A stretch of 57,883 nucleotides of DNA from Oceanospirillaceae bacterium (GCA_002723385.1 PBNY01000019.1:1-57883), one strand, 5' to 3'; shown: positions 20,832 through 30,650, counted from the first letter of the stretch. Translations and numbers: made by a program. Notes: generated by a model not told the origin, from the letters alone.

Positions 20832-22156
20832 TGATGAAAGGAGACGTAGCTGAATCATGTGAGCAGTCATCCTGGACGGTTAGCCGGTGGCTGGAGCACC
20901 TGGAATCACTGCACAGTGCTGATATAGAACTTGGCCTTGATCGGGTAAAAGCAGTCGCCAGCCAGCTGGATTGCTTGCGTCCGGCTCCTTGTGTGGTGTT
21001 GGTCGCTGGTACCAACGGCAAGGGCACAACTACTGCCTTGCTTGCCGCCTTGTTGCGTAAACAGGGTCTGAGAGTCGGCTGCTACACGTCTCCGCATATC
21101 CGTCGATACAACGAACGGGTCACACTGGACGGCACGGAGATCAGTGATGCTGATCTTTGTCGTTCTTTCGAAAGCGTTGAATCTGCTCGCGGCAGTACGG
21201 CATTAACCTATTTTGAATTTGGCACGTTGGCGGCCTTGAACTGGTTTAAGGATCAGCCGCTGGATGTTTGTATTCTGGGAATTGGTCTTGGCGGACGTCT
21301 GGATGCTGTCAATATCGTCGAAGCAGACATTTGTATCGTCACCAGTGTCGGACTGGATCACCAGGCCTGGCTTGGTGATACCCGCGAGGCCATCGCGCGT
21401 GAAAAATACGCCATTGCGCGCAGTGGCAAGTACCTGATTTCCGGAGATCCGAATCCGCCTGCCTCAGCGTCTGAAACGGTTGAAGAAAACGGTGGCATCT
21501 GGATTGGGAGCGGGGAGCAGTTTGAATGGCTGCCGCAGGAAGACAGCTCTGTCTGTTCGATTCGATTCAAACCCCAGCTGGATGATCCATCCTCAATTCA
21601 GTGGGACTTGCCCGGCGCGGCCGTACCGTATCCCAATGTAGCGACTGCCCTCCAGACCCTGGCGTTGATGGGACACCTGCTACCTGAGCAGGAAGTCATT
21701 GATGTTCTGTCTCGCCTGAAAGTCGATGGCAGAATGCAGCGCTGGCAGTGGCTTCGAAATGAATCTGAGCACGTGCTTGTGACTCTGGATGTTGCCCACA
21801 ATGAGCAAGCTGCCCGGTATCTGAAGTCCAGACTACAGCACGTGGACGGAATTGTGCTTGCGATGCTGTCTGACAAGCCTGTTGAAGACGTTCAAAGTGC
21901 ATTGCCCAATGCCAAGCAGTGGGTGTGTGCCGGGCTTGATTGCCCACGAGGTTTGTCATCCGGGCAGCTGCAGCAACGATTGACGATGGCGCCAGAACAG
22001 GTCTGCACGGTTGTAGACAGCGTGGCTGCCGGTATTGAACATATTCAATCGGTAGCAAAGGCAAATGAACACTGGCTGATTGTCGGATCTTTCTTTACTG
22101 TTGAAGCCGCTCTGAAACAGATTGAAGCGGGTGGCGAGGCATGGAAAAGCATCTGA
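20831..22156 (+). CDS. folC: Dihydrofolate synthase / folylpolyglutamate synthase
   Basis: Mur-ligase-type enzyme that adds glutamate to dihydropteroate and to folates. The ATP-binding P-loop VAGTNGKGTTTALLAALL, the segment TYFEFGTLAALNWF, and the C-terminal LDVAHNEQAARYL are diagnostic. Length is 441 residues. Two adjacent ATGs (20831 and 20834) are possible starts. It overlaps trpA by one base and the SPOR gene by 16, so the three are translationally linked. The usual upstream neighbour accD is missing. Confidence 0.96.
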   Translation: MMKGDVAESCEQSSWTVSRWLEHLESLHSADIELGLDRVKAVASQLDCLRPAPCVVLVAGTNGKGTTTALLAALLRKQGLRVGCYTSPHIRRYNERVTLDGTEISDADLCRSFESVESARGSTALTYFEFGTLAALNWFKDQPLDVCILGIGLGGRLDAVNIVEADICIVTSVGLDHQAWLGDTREAIAREKYAIARSGKYLISGDPNPPASASETVEENGGIWIGSGEQFEWLPQEDSSVCSIRFKPQLDDPSSIQWDLPGAAVPYPNVATALQTLALMGHLLPEQEVIDVLSRLKVDGRMQRWQWLRNESEHVLVTLDVAHNEQAARYLKSRLQHVDGIVLAMLSDKPVEDVQSALPNAKQWVCAGLDCPRGLSSGQLQQRLTMAPEQVCTVVDSVAAGIEHIQSVAKANEHWLIVGSFFTVEAALKQIEAGGEAWKSI

Positions 22157-22899
22157 AAAAACGCATTGTGGGAGCCGTTGTGACTGTCACAGCGGTTGCG
22201 ATTACTTTGCCGGTGATTATTGATGGCTCGCGCAAGCAGTTAACGCTGGACGACGATATTCCAGCCATGCCTCCGATGCCGGAGTGGGCCAAGGTAGAAA
22301 ACCAGAAACGCATCAAGATTGATCTCGAAAAGCTTGCCAGTGGAGATGCGGCTCGTCACCTGACGCCTCCGCCAATGGATACCAGCCCGACTGATGATCC
22401 CGTTCCTGTTCCTCCACCAACAGCGGATGAAATCGCCAGAGTATTGGCTGCCAATGCTGAATCAGCCTCAGCTTCCTCGCTGTCAGGGGCGGCGACCAGT
22501 TCCTCCGAGAGTAACAATTCTACCAACAAAACGGCTTCTGCCGTTGCTGCGAAGCCAGCAGGAACGCCAAAAGCAGAGACAAAAGCCGCAGCACCTGAAC
22601 CGACGCCAGTTCCCAAAGCTCCAGATCCGAAAGACGCTCCGCAGCTGGATGACAACAACCTGCCCTTTGCCTGGGTTGTGCAACTGGGCGCATTTGCCAG
22701 CGAAGAGAATGCACGCAAGTTTCGCGACAAGCTCCGGGATCAGGGAATCAAGTCCTACACCAACACCCAGATCGATGGGCTCACCCGGGTTTATGCCGGG
22801 CCAGAGTTGAAACGTGAAGCGGCTGAGTCGTTGCGCCAGCGCTTGGTTTTACTGCTGGACAAGGACAACCTGCCAATCAAACGCTACCGTGCACGCTGA
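22141..22899 (+). CDS. SPOR-domain membrane protein (DedD-like)
   Basis: Bitopic inner-membrane protein whose periplasmic SPOR domain binds denuded glycan strands at the division septum. A membrane segment lies near the N-terminus (about 9-26, RIVGAVVTVTAVAITLPVII), followed by a Pro/Ala/Ser-rich linker and a C-terminal SPOR domain of about 80 residues (AWVVQLGAFASEENARKFRD onward). Its position between folC and cvpA is that of dedD in enterobacteria, but the linker is not conserved enough to call orthology from sequence alone. It starts inside the last 16 bases of folC. Confidence 0.9.
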   Translation: MEKHLKKRIVGAVVTVTAVAITLPVIIDGSRKQLTLDDDIPAMPPMPEWAKVENQKRIKIDLEKLASGDAARHLTPPPMDTSPTDDPVPVPPPTADEIARVLAANAESASASSLSGAATSSSESNNSTNKTASAVAAKPAGTPKAETKAAAPEPTPVPKAPDPKDAPQLDDNNLPFAWVVQLGAFASEENARKFRDKLRDQGIKSYTNTQIDGLTRVYAGPELKREAAESLRQRLVLLLDKDNLPIKRYRAR

Positions 22900-23052
22900 T
22901 CAAACCATCTTTCTTAAAATGCGCCATTCGAAGGATACACTTGAACATTAGGCTCATTCCCGGGCAAAAGTGTTTGGTGACGTCTGAAGTTGCTAGCCGT
23001 AGTGACAGAACCTATACTTCGCGCTTTGCTGTTTCACCTCGGAGTCGGTTCC

Positions 23053-23547
23053 ATGGCAGTGGTTGATTGGGTGATCCTCGGTGTGCTGGGTATTTCGGCA
23101 CTCATCAGTTTGCAACGAGGATTCGTTCGTGAAGCGCTATCACTGGCAGTCTGGGCCGGAGCCTTTATTCTCGCCAGACTATTCAGTGGCAATTTGGCGA
23201 CCTTGCTGGTCGATCATATTGCTGCGGATTCTGTTCGCTGGATGGCCGCGTTTGTCATCCTCTTTTTGGGTACTGTGATCGTTGGTTCCATGGTGACTCA
23301 CCTGATTGTTGAGTTCGTCCGTATGACCGGACTGAGTGGAACTGATCGTTTGCTGGGTATGGTATTTGGCGCCTTTCGAGGTGTGATTGTGCTGGTCGCG
23401 CTGGTGTATGGCGCGCAGTTCACCATGTTGCCAAAAGATGCCTGGTGGCAGGAATCCCAAATTATTCCTCATCTGGAAGTGTTAGCTGACTGGGCCAGAA
23501 AAACCCTGCCCGGCGCCACCGACCAGGTGATGTCTTTTTCCAAATAA
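23053..23547 (+). CDS. cvpA: CvpA family membrane protein
   Basis: Small polytopic inner-membrane protein of 164 residues with about four hydrophobic segments, starting MAVVDWVILGVLGISALISL and including the conserved RGFVREALSLAVW. In E. coli it is needed for colicin V production and has been linked to envelope and bile resistance; its molecular activity is unknown. I chose the ATG at 23053, with GGAG about eight bases upstream, because the alternative TTG at 22990 would add 21 non-conserved residues. It lies 27 bases before purF, the classic cvpA-purF pair. Confidence 0.93.
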   Translation: MAVVDWVILGVLGISALISLQRGFVREALSLAVWAGAFILARLFSGNLATLLVDHIAADSVRWMAAFVILFLGTVIVGSMVTHLIVEFVRMTGLSGTDRLLGMVFGAFRGVIVLVALVYGAQFTMLPKDAWWQESQIIPHLEVLADWARKTLPGATDQVMSFSK

Positions 23548-23574
23548 CTCGTCAGATTACGGGGAAGTACGCGC

Positions 23575-25095
23575 ATGTGCGGAATTGTGGGTATCGTTGC
23601 CAAAACCCATGTCAACCAGTCTATTTATGATGCTTTGACCGTGTTGCAACACCGGGGACAAGATGCCGCCGGTATTGTGACCAGTGACCAGGGCAAGTTT
23701 TATCTGCGCAAGGACAATGGATTGGTCGGCGATGTGTTCCGCACTCGCCATATGCGTCGCCTGGTCGGTAACATGGGGATTGGCCATGTTCGCTATCCGA
23801 CCGCTGGCAGCTCCAGCTCAGCTGAAGCCCAGCCTTTCTACGTTAACTCTCCTTACGGCATTGTGCTGGCGCACAACGGTAACCTGACCAATACCGCTGA
23901 TCTGAGTGAGGACATCTATCGCGAGGATCTGCGTCATATCAACACCACGTCGGATTCCGAAGTGTTGTTGAATATCTTTGCGCATGAGTTGCAGGAACAG
24001 AAGCAGCTCAAGCCAACACCGGAATCCGTATTTGAAGCGATCAAAAAGGTTCACAAGCGCATTCGCGGCGGGTACGCAGTGGTCGCCATGATTTGTGGTT
24101 TCGGTATTGTGGCCTTCCGAGATCCCAACGGTATTCGCCCGGTGGTATTCGGCAAGCGCAGCAGTGACGAAGGCGATGAGTTTATGGTTGCCTCCGAATC
24201 CGTTGCACTGGATGGCCTGGGTTACAAGCTGGAACGCGATTTGGCTCCTGGTGAAGCGTTGGTGATAACTGAGGGCGGTGAGATTTTCACCCAGCAGTGC
24301 GCTGAAGAAACTCGTCTGACGCCGTGCCTGTTTGAACAGGTGTATTTCGCTCGTCCAGACTCCATTATCGATGGCATTGCGGTTTACAAGGCGCGTTTGC
24401 GTATGGGTGAGAAGCTGGCTGAGAAGATCATTCGCGACTGGCCAGATCACGATATCGACGTGGTGATCCCGATCCCGGACACCAGCCGAACTTCTGCGTT
24501 GGAACTCGCCAATCGGCTGGGCGTGAAGTACCGCGAAGGCTTTATGAAGAATCGCTACATTGGCCGAACATTTATTATGCCGGGTCAGCAACAGCGCAAG
24601 AAGTCGGTGCGCCAGAAACTGAACGCGCTGGATCTTGAGTTCCGCGGCAAAAATGTCCTGCTGGTGGACGATTCGATTGTTCGGGGAACCACCTGCGAGC
24701 AAATTATTGAGATGGCTCGTGATGCTGGTGCCCAGAATGTGTATTTCGCTTCTGCAGCACCGGCTGTTCGATTCCCGAATGTGTACGGCATCGATATGCC
24801 AGCCAAGGAAGACTTCATCGCACACAATCGGACTACCGAACAAATCGCTGATGAGATTGGTGCCGATCGCCTGATTTATCAGGATCTGGAAGATCTCAAG
24901 GATGCTTGCCTGGAAGGCAGCAAGACGACAGCAACTGATTTCGACAGCTCGGTATTTGATGGCACCTACGTCACTGGTGATGTGAACGATCAATACTTTG
25001 CCCGATTGTCACTAATGCGCGGCAACAGTGCTGATTCAGCCAAGGCTGCTGTCGAAAACGTTGGCATTGATTTGCACAATGAGTCCGAATCCTGA
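23575..25095 (+). CDS. purF: Amidophosphoribosyltransferase
   Basis: Commits PRPP to purine synthesis by making phosphoribosylamine from glutamine. The N-terminal glutaminase begins MCGIVGIV, so Cys2 becomes the nucleophile after Met removal and there is no propeptide, as in the E. coli-type enzyme. The PRPP-binding loop [17 protein letters not shown] is in the C-terminal phosphoribosyltransferase domain. Length is 506 residues. It is in the conserved cvpA-purF-metZ order. I do not see an obvious PurR operator upstream of cvpA, but I did not score for one. Confidence 0.98.
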   Translation: MCGIVGIVAKTHVNQSIYDALTVLQHRGQDAAGIVTSDQGKFYLRKDNGLVGDVFRTRHMRRLVGNMGIGHVRYPTAGSSSSAEAQPFYVNSPYGIVLAHNGNLTNTADLSEDIYREDLRHINTTSDSEVLLNIFAHELQEQKQLKPTPESVFEAIKKVHKRIRGGYAVVAMICGFGIVAFRDPNGIRPVVFGKRSSDEGDEFMVASESVALDGLGYKLERDLAPGEALVITEGGEIFTQQCAEETRLTPCLFEQVYFARPDSIIDGIAVYKARLRMGEKLAEKIIRDWPDHDIDVVIPIPDTSRTSALELANRLGVKYREGFMKNRYIGRTFIMPGQQQRKKSVRQKLNALDLEFRGKNVLLVDDSIVRGTTCEQIIEMARDAGAQNVYFASAAPAVRFPNVYGIDMPAKEDFIAHNRTTEQIADEIGADRLIYQDLEDLKDACLEGSKTTATDFDSSVFDGTYVTGDVNDQYFARLSLMRGNSADSAKAAVENVGIDLHNESES

Positions 25096-25128
25096 TTTCG
25101 TACCCGTTGATTTTTCGGATATCCGTAC

Positions 25129-26352
25129 ATGAAAAAACTTAGCTCCTCATCTCTGCCGCTGGAATCTGACTTTGAAGACGCGGGTCTTCAAACATTGGCG
25201 GTCCGAGCCGGACAGCACCGCAGCCAGTTCAACGAACATGCGGAAGCCATTTACCCGACCAGCAGCTTTGTGTTCGCATCGGCGGCAGAAGCGGCAGCGC
25301 GTTTCTCGGGGGATGACGATGGTAATGTTTACTCACGTTACACCAATCCAACCGTACAGATGTTCGAGGAGCGTCTTGCGGCAATGGAAGGCGGCGAGGA
25401 GTGTGCTGCGACCTCTTCCGGTATGGCAGCCATTTATGCGGTTTGTATTGCCCACCTGAAATCAGGCGATCATGTCCTGTGTTCTCGCAGTGTGTTTGGC
25501 AGTTCTATCGTCCTGATGGAGAAATTCCTGCGCAAGTTCGGTATCGACATTGATTATGTTGATCCGGTCGATTCCTCTGCCTGGAAAGCACAATGCCGTG
25601 CCGAGACCAGAATCCTGTTCCTGGAGTCGCCATCCAATCCGATGCTGGAAGTGGCGGATCTGGAAGCTCTGGCTCAGATCGCCAAAGAAGCGGGTGCTTT
25701 GCTGGTGGTTGACAACTGTTTCTGTACTCCGGCCATTCAGCGTCCATTGTCGTTTGGTGCTGACCTGGTGGTGCATTCAGCGACCAAATACATTGATGGT
25801 CAGGGGCGCTGTCTGGGTGGTGCCGTTGTGGGCTCATCGGAGTTGATCGAACCTGTGATCGGGGTACTGCGTTCCGCTGGACCGACCATGAGTCCGTTCA
25901 ATGCCTGGGTGTTCACCAAAGGTTTGGAAACCCTCATGCTGCGGATGAAAGCACACAGTGAAAATGCGGCGTTGCTGGCCGACTGGCTGGAACAGCATCC
26001 TGCTGTGGATCGGGTCAACTTCTGTGGCCTTGAAAGTCATCCGCAGTACGAACTGATTCAGAAACAACAGTCGTTGCCGGGGGGTGTGCTGTCGTTTGAA
26101 ACCAAAGGTGGCAAAGAAGCAGCCTGGCAAGTGGTGGATGCCACCCAAATGATTTCAATTACGGCAAACCTGGGGGATACCAAAACCACCATTACACATC
26201 CCGCCAGTACTACCCACGGGCGTTTGTCGGATGAAGAGCGTCAATCGGCTGGTATTACCGACGGGTTGATTCGTGTTGCTGTGGGTATCGAAGACATTGA
26301 AGATATCAAACGCGATCTGGCTCGCGGTCTGGATGCCTTGATCACAGACTGA
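25129..26352 (+). CDS. metZ: O-succinylhomoserine sulfhydrylase
   Basis: Cys/Met-metabolism PLP enzyme (gamma family) that converts O-succinylhomoserine and sulfide directly to homocysteine, bypassing cystathionine. The PLP lysine is K220 in VHSATKYIDGQGRCLGG; the IDGQGR stretch after the lysine is typical of MetZ rather than MetB. The C-terminal ITHPASTTHGRLSDEE segment is also conserved. Length is 407 residues. The position after purF is the Pseudomonas arrangement and supports the MetZ call over cystathionine gamma-synthase. Confidence 0.93.
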   Translation: MKKLSSSSLPLESDFEDAGLQTLAVRAGQHRSQFNEHAEAIYPTSSFVFASAAEAAARFSGDDDGNVYSRYTNPTVQMFEERLAAMEGGEECAATSSGMAAIYAVCIAHLKSGDHVLCSRSVFGSSIVLMEKFLRKFGIDIDYVDPVDSSAWKAQCRAETRILFLESPSNPMLEVADLEALAQIAKEAGALLVVDNCFCTPAIQRPLSFGADLVVHSATKYIDGQGRCLGGAVVGSSELIEPVIGVLRSAGPTMSPFNAWVFTKGLETLMLRMKAHSENAALLADWLEQHPAVDRVNFCGLESHPQYELIQKQQSLPGGVLSFETKGGKEAAWQVVDATQMISITANLGDTKTTITHPASTTHGRLSDEERQSAGITDGLIRVAVGIEDIEDIKRDLARGLDALITD

Positions 26353-26650
26353 ATTCTTTTTCGAGTGCTGGCAGTCGTCAGCACTCCATTTGCTCCGACA
26401 GCTCTGCTTGTTCTCTGAAGTTTTCCTGACCGGAAGTTATCTTGCTGTTCTATGTTTGGTTTTAAGTATTCCAGCTCTTTGCGTGAACAATTTCCCGTTT
26501 GCTAACGGGTTTTTAAACTGGAATGTGATAAAAACTTACTTCAAATCAAACTGGATGCAGTGCTGCTCTCTGGGTCGGTCGACGGCTGATTTTCGTGAAT
26601 GGCATGAGTCCGTTCAGTTTGGATGTTTATCTTTCGTCGGAGATCTATGA
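26353..26650 (+). other. Intergenic region between metZ and moxR
   Basis: 298 bases without a supportable gene. The first part holds a perfect 8-bp hairpin, GAGTGCTG/CAGCACTC (26363-26370 and 26379-26386, loop GCAGTCGT), with a poor T-tract after it; it may be a weak metZ terminator. The rest is AT-rich and should contain the promoter of the moxR-DUF58-tgpA operon, but I recognise no clear -35/-10 pair. An 86-codon frame spans 26390-26650 but has no protein-like features. Confidence 0.4.
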
Positions 26651-27574
26651 ATGAGTCGCGCACTGACCGACGCACTTCAGCAATTGAATCAGGTTATTCT
26701 GGGTAAGGAAGAGCAGATCAAAATGTCTGTCAGCTGTTTGCTGGCGGGTGGGCATTTGCTGATTGAAGACTTGCCGGGAATGGGGAAAACCACTCTGTCT
26801 CATGCTCTTGGCGCTGTTCTCGGTTTGAAATACAACCGGATTCAATTTACCTCCGATTTGTTGCCCGCCGATATTCTCGGTGTGAGTATTTTTGAGAAAG
26901 AACCGGGAACAGATCTGGGACGTTTTCGTTTTCATCCTGGCCCTGTGTTCAGTCAATTGCTGTTGGCTGATGAAATCAACCGGGCGACCCCCAAGTCGCA
27001 GAGTGCGTTGCTGGAAGCCATGGAAGAACGTCAGGTGACGGTCGAAGGGGAAACCCGTGCCTTGCCTGAGCCGTTTTTTGTGGTTGCGACGCAAAACCCG
27101 GTGAATCAGTCGGGCACGTTTCCGTTGCCAGAATCCCAGCTTGACCGTTTCCTGATGCGTATCTCACTGGGGTATCCCAGTGAGTCGGCTGAACGTGCGT
27201 TATTGGAAGGCAAAAGTCGTCGTGACATGGTCGATCAGCTGGATCCTGTGCTGAGCTTTGAAGAACTGAAGGCTCTGCAACAACGGGTCGATCAGGTCAG
27301 TGCATCCCGCTCTGTGCTCGATTACCTGCAAAGAATCATTGCCTTCACCCGTTATGAAGCGGGCTATCACTATGGGCTGTCGCCGCGTGGTGCGCAGGCT
27401 TTGTTAAGGGCTTCCAGAGCCTGGGCACTGGTTGATGGACGAGAACACTTGCTGCCGGAAGACATTCAGACAGTGCTGCCGTCTGTTGTCGATCATCGTC
27501 TGGTCGACGCTGCGGGAGGCGGCGCTCACACTCCATCTGGCCGAATTCTGAACACTGTTCCTGTACTGGTATGA
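26651..27574 (+). CDS. MoxR-family AAA+ ATPase (TgpA-linked)
   Basis: AAA+ chaperone-like ATPase of the MoxR branch, 307 residues. Walker A is LPGMGKTT (about 41-48), Walker B LLLADEINRATPKSQSALLEAMEER, sensor 1 VVATQNPVNQSGTFPLPESQLDRF. MoxR proteins usually act with neighbouring vWA or DUF58 proteins in metal insertion or maturation of complexes; the client here is unknown. The stop overlaps the DUF58 start (ATGA), and DUF58 overlaps tgpA the same way, so the three products are made together. A second, different MoxR is at 53878-54837. Confidence 0.94.
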   Translation: MSRALTDALQQLNQVILGKEEQIKMSVSCLLAGGHLLIEDLPGMGKTTLSHALGAVLGLKYNRIQFTSDLLPADILGVSIFEKEPGTDLGRFRFHPGPVFSQLLLADEINRATPKSQSALLEAMEERQVTVEGETRALPEPFFVVATQNPVNQSGTFPLPESQLDRFLMRISLGYPSESAERALLEGKSRRDMVDQLDPVLSFEELKALQQRVDQVSASRSVLDYLQRIIAFTRYEAGYHYGLSPRGAQALLRASRAWALVDGREHLLPEDIQTVLPSVVDHRLVDAAGGGAHTPSGRILNTVPVLV

Positions 27575-28599
27575 CATCGAACAAGGCACCTTCCGAGCTA
27601 CGCAACCGGGCCAGGCAACGCTGGAGTCGCTGGCTTGATCAGCGTATCCCGCTGTCACGTTCGGTCGAGCTGGGCCATCGGTCTATTTTCATCGTTCCTA
27701 CTTCTACCGGGCTGATCTTCACGGTGCTGTTGTTGGTCCTGCTGGTGACCGCTATCAATTATCAGAACAGCCTGATTTACGGTGTTTGCTTCTGGTTGTT
27801 CAGTATGGCGATGGGCGGAATGTACTTTACTTTTCGTAACCTGAAGGGGTTGACGCTCTCTGCTCGGGAAGCGGTGCCCTGTTTTGCTGGTGAGGCTGTG
27901 GATATCCCTGTGCGTCTGGATGCGGCTCCGAAACGCTCTCACCTGGCTCTCTGGATGAACTATCCCGATCCGGAAGACGACAGTCCGCCCAAGGTGATTT
28001 CGGTGGCCAACGGTATTGAAACCGAAGCCTTGCTGGGATTTCGAACTCATCAGCGTGGGCGTTTACGTCCGGGACGGCTGAAGCTGGAGACCCGTTTCCC
28101 ACTGGGGTTGTATCGGGCTTGGAGCTACGTGGATCTCGAAGTTGGGTCTCTGGTTTACCCAACACCAGAGTACACCCCCTATATTTTTGCCACCGGCGAT
28201 GATGATCAGGGGGATCTGGAAGGTGCGACACTGGATGCCTCTGGCGATCAGGATTTTCGCGGCTTGCGGCCTTACCAGCCGGGTGATTCCCTGAAGCAGA
28301 TTGCCTGGAAGCAGATGGCTCGTGGCAAGGGGTTGGTCAGCAAGGATTTCGACAGTGACCAGGGAGCCAGTTGCTGGCTGGACTGGAGTAACCTGGGCGG
28401 TGATATCGAGACTCGCTTGAGTCGCATGTGTGGCTGGATCCTCAACGCACATGAAGAGGGATTGTTGTATGGCGTTCGTATGCCGGGGCTGACTGCTGCT
28501 CCGGAGCATAGCGAAACCCATCTGCGTCGCTGCTTGCAGCACCTGGCTTTGTATGGAGAGGCAGCAAGTGACTCCGTGATGACGGAGGGTGGAGCATGA
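27571..28599 (+). CDS. DUF58 membrane protein (TgpA-linked)
   Basis: DUF58 protein of 342 residues with two adjacent membrane segments (about 44-85, from FIVPTSTGLIFTVLLLVLL through the FWLFSMAMGGMYF segment) and a cytoplasmic or peripheral domain carrying the DUF58 signature DFRGLRPYQPGDSLKQIAWKQ. The DUF58 fold is related to von Willebrand A domains. It lies between a MoxR ATPase and the TgpA transglutaminase, overlapping each by four bases. Function is inferred from context only: a partner of MoxR. The paralogue at 52868-53878 lacks the membrane segments. Confidence 0.92.
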   Translation: MTSNKAPSELRNRARQRWSRWLDQRIPLSRSVELGHRSIFIVPTSTGLIFTVLLLVLLVTAINYQNSLIYGVCFWLFSMAMGGMYFTFRNLKGLTLSAREAVPCFAGEAVDIPVRLDAAPKRSHLALWMNYPDPEDDSPPKVISVANGIETEALLGFRTHQRGRLRPGRLKLETRFPLGLYRAWSYVDLEVGSLVYPTPEYTPYIFATGDDDQGDLEGATLDASGDQDFRGLRPYQPGDSLKQIAWKQMARGKGLVSKDFDSDQGASCWLDWSNLGGDIETRLSRMCGWILNAHEEGLLYGVRMPGLTAAPEHSETHLRRCLQHLALYGEAASDSVMTEGGA

Positions 28600-30623
28600 A
28601 TCAGTTACCTCGCAGTGCCTTGCTGTGGCTACTGGCAGCGCTGGTGCTGGCCTTGTTGCCGCACAGCACGCATCTGCCTTGGGGATTTGCCTTGCTGGGC
28701 GTTCTGGTTATTGGCTGGCGCTGGCAAATGCACCGTGGTCGTTTGCCCTATCCGGGTAAGGTGACCAAGGCGATTGCCGTGGCACTGGCTTGTCTCGGGA
28801 TTGCAGTCGCGTTCCGAAACCAGTTTTCTCTGGAAAGTGCTACAGCCTTCTTTGTCACCGCGTCGCTGCTCAAACTGCTGGAGATGAAAGCTCGACGAGA
28901 TGGCTACCTGGTGGTGTTTCTGTCGTATTTTCTGCTGTCGGTTGGATTTCTGTTCGAACAAGGGTTACTGCAGGCACTTTACGGCATTGCGGTGATGTGG
29001 GTGATTACGGCAGCGTTGGTGTCACTGCAACTGCTGAATTCCGGCCAACAGAGTTTTTCGATTGCCAGTCGGTACTCTGTTGGCATGTTGGCGGCAGCCT
29101 TGCCTTTGATGCTGGTGTTCTATCTGTTTTTCCCACGAATGTCGCCACTGTGGAGCATGACACTGCAGTCCAACAAGGCGATTACCGGCTTGTCCGGAGA
29201 GATGAGTCCAGGGGACATCGCATCGCTGAGCCGTAGTGACGAGCTGGCATTTCGGGTGACTTACGATGATGGCATCAAGCCGGAGCGCGAGGATCTCTAC
29301 TGGCGTGGCCTGGTGTTGGATCGTTTTGACGGTCGCACCTGGCGTTTCTCTAAAAACGATCGTTCAGTCGAGTGGTTTCCCAAGGTTTATCAACCTGCAC
29401 CGGACAATACGGAAGCCCGTTTCTACGAAATTATTCAGGAACCGACGGCTCAGCATTGGCTGTTCACACTCAAACACGGTTCTGCTCTGGAGCGCCATAT
29501 TGGCCTGACCAGCACGGGGCTACTGGTGAGCCGCCGCCCGGTTCATCAGCGCAAGCGCTACAAAGGTGTCACTGACCCCTACAATCCGGTTTTGACATCA
29601 CTGAACCAGTTTCAGCGTCGACACAATCTCGCACTGCCATCTGATTCCAATCCTCGCGCACGGAGCTGGGCGGCTGAGCAGTTCGCACAGGCTGCGGGTC
29701 CCGGAGCATTTATTCAGGGGGTGTTGCGGCACTTTAATCAGCAAGACTACTACTACACCCTGAATCCCCTAGAGCTGGGGGCTGATGATATTGATGCCTT
29801 TCTGTTTGATACCCGCCAGGGGTTTTGCGCTCATTATGCAGGGGCGCTGGTGTTTATGGCCCGATCGGTGGGCATTCCGGCACGTGTCGTGGCTGGTTAT
29901 CAGGGTGGTGAATGGAATGAGTCCGAAAAATACCTGACGGTACGGCAGTTTGATGCCCACGCCTGGACGGAACTCTGGATCGATGGACAGGGATGGGTTC
30001 GTGTGGATCCGACAGCCGCTGTAGCACCGGAACGCATTGAATTTGGTCTGGAAGCCGCGCTACAAGAGGAACAAAGTTTTCTGCAGGGGAATTTGCTGTC
30101 GCCTCATCGGTTCAGAGGCATTTCCTGGCTGAATTCCATTCGTATGGAACTCGATACACTGAACTATCTCTGGCATCGCTGGGTACTGTCGTACGACAGG
30201 GATCGGCAGAAAAGTGTGCTGGGGAACTTGCTGAACAGCACCAGTTACAAGGATATGCTGATGTGGCTGGCGGGTGGAATCGTGGTGTTGTTTCTGGTGA
30301 TGGGGGTGTTGCTGGTGTGGCGCCGTCCGGCACAAACTGCTTCGCCCCTGTTGAAACAATGGCTGAAACTGCAGCAAGCCGCCGCGCCGCTGAATCTGCA
30401 GCAGAGTCCGGGAGATACCAGCCGCAACTGGCTCAAGCGCTTGTCGGATCAGGTGCCGGAGTTGCAATCGCCATTGATGGCGGTGGCGGATAGGATGGAC
30501 AAGTTGCTGTATCTGCAACCGGAGATACCGGAGTCAGAAACGACCAGCCTGATCAAGGAGATGAAACGGTTGACCCGACAGGTGCAGCGACAGGCCCGTC
30601 GAGTTGCCGCTCAAAAGAACTAG
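28596..30623 (+). CDS. tgpA: TgpA-like membrane transglutaminase (DUF3488 + transglutaminase core)
   Basis: Inner-membrane protein of 675 residues. The N-terminal third has about five to six membrane segments (DUF3488), then a periplasmic transglutaminase-like domain, one more membrane helix (about 550-573), and a C-terminal cytoplasmic domain. The catalytic triad is C411 in QGFCAHYAGALVFMARSVG, H455 in FDAHAWTEL, and D471 in VRVDPTAAV. The Pseudomonas homologue TgpA is reported to be essential, with a periplasmic cysteine-dependent domain; the physiological substrate is not known. Translational coupling to MoxR and DUF58 suggests they control or assemble it (inference). Confidence 0.93.
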   Translation: MNQLPRSALLWLLAALVLALLPHSTHLPWGFALLGVLVIGWRWQMHRGRLPYPGKVTKAIAVALACLGIAVAFRNQFSLESATAFFVTASLLKLLEMKARRDGYLVVFLSYFLLSVGFLFEQGLLQALYGIAVMWVITAALVSLQLLNSGQQSFSIASRYSVGMLAAALPLMLVFYLFFPRMSPLWSMTLQSNKAITGLSGEMSPGDIASLSRSDELAFRVTYDDGIKPEREDLYWRGLVLDRFDGRTWRFSKNDRSVEWFPKVYQPAPDNTEARFYEIIQEPTAQHWLFTLKHGSALERHIGLTSTGLLVSRRPVHQRKRYKGVTDPYNPVLTSLNQFQRRHNLALPSDSNPRARSWAAEQFAQAAGPGAFIQGVLRHFNQQDYYYTLNPLELGADDIDAFLFDTRQGFCAHYAGALVFMARSVGIPARVVAGYQGGEWNESEKYLTVRQFDAHAWTELWIDGQGWVRVDPTAAVAPERIEFGLEAALQEEQSFLQGNLLSPHRFRGISWLNSIRMELDTLNYLWHRWVLSYDRDRQKSVLGNLLNSTSYKDMLMWLAGGIVVLFLVMGVLLVWRRPAQTASPLLKQWLKLQQAAAPLNLQQSPGDTSRNWLKRLSDQVPELQSPLMAVADRMDKLLYLQPEIPESETTSLIKEMKRLTRQVQRQARRVAAQKN

Positions 30624-30650
30624 GGCGCGTTCATCAATTGAGAACGCCCC

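Noticed and set aside
26390-26650. 86-codon frame upstream of moxR.
   Set aside because: No ribosome-binding site, Cys- and Phe-rich random composition; the promoter of the moxR operon must lie here.
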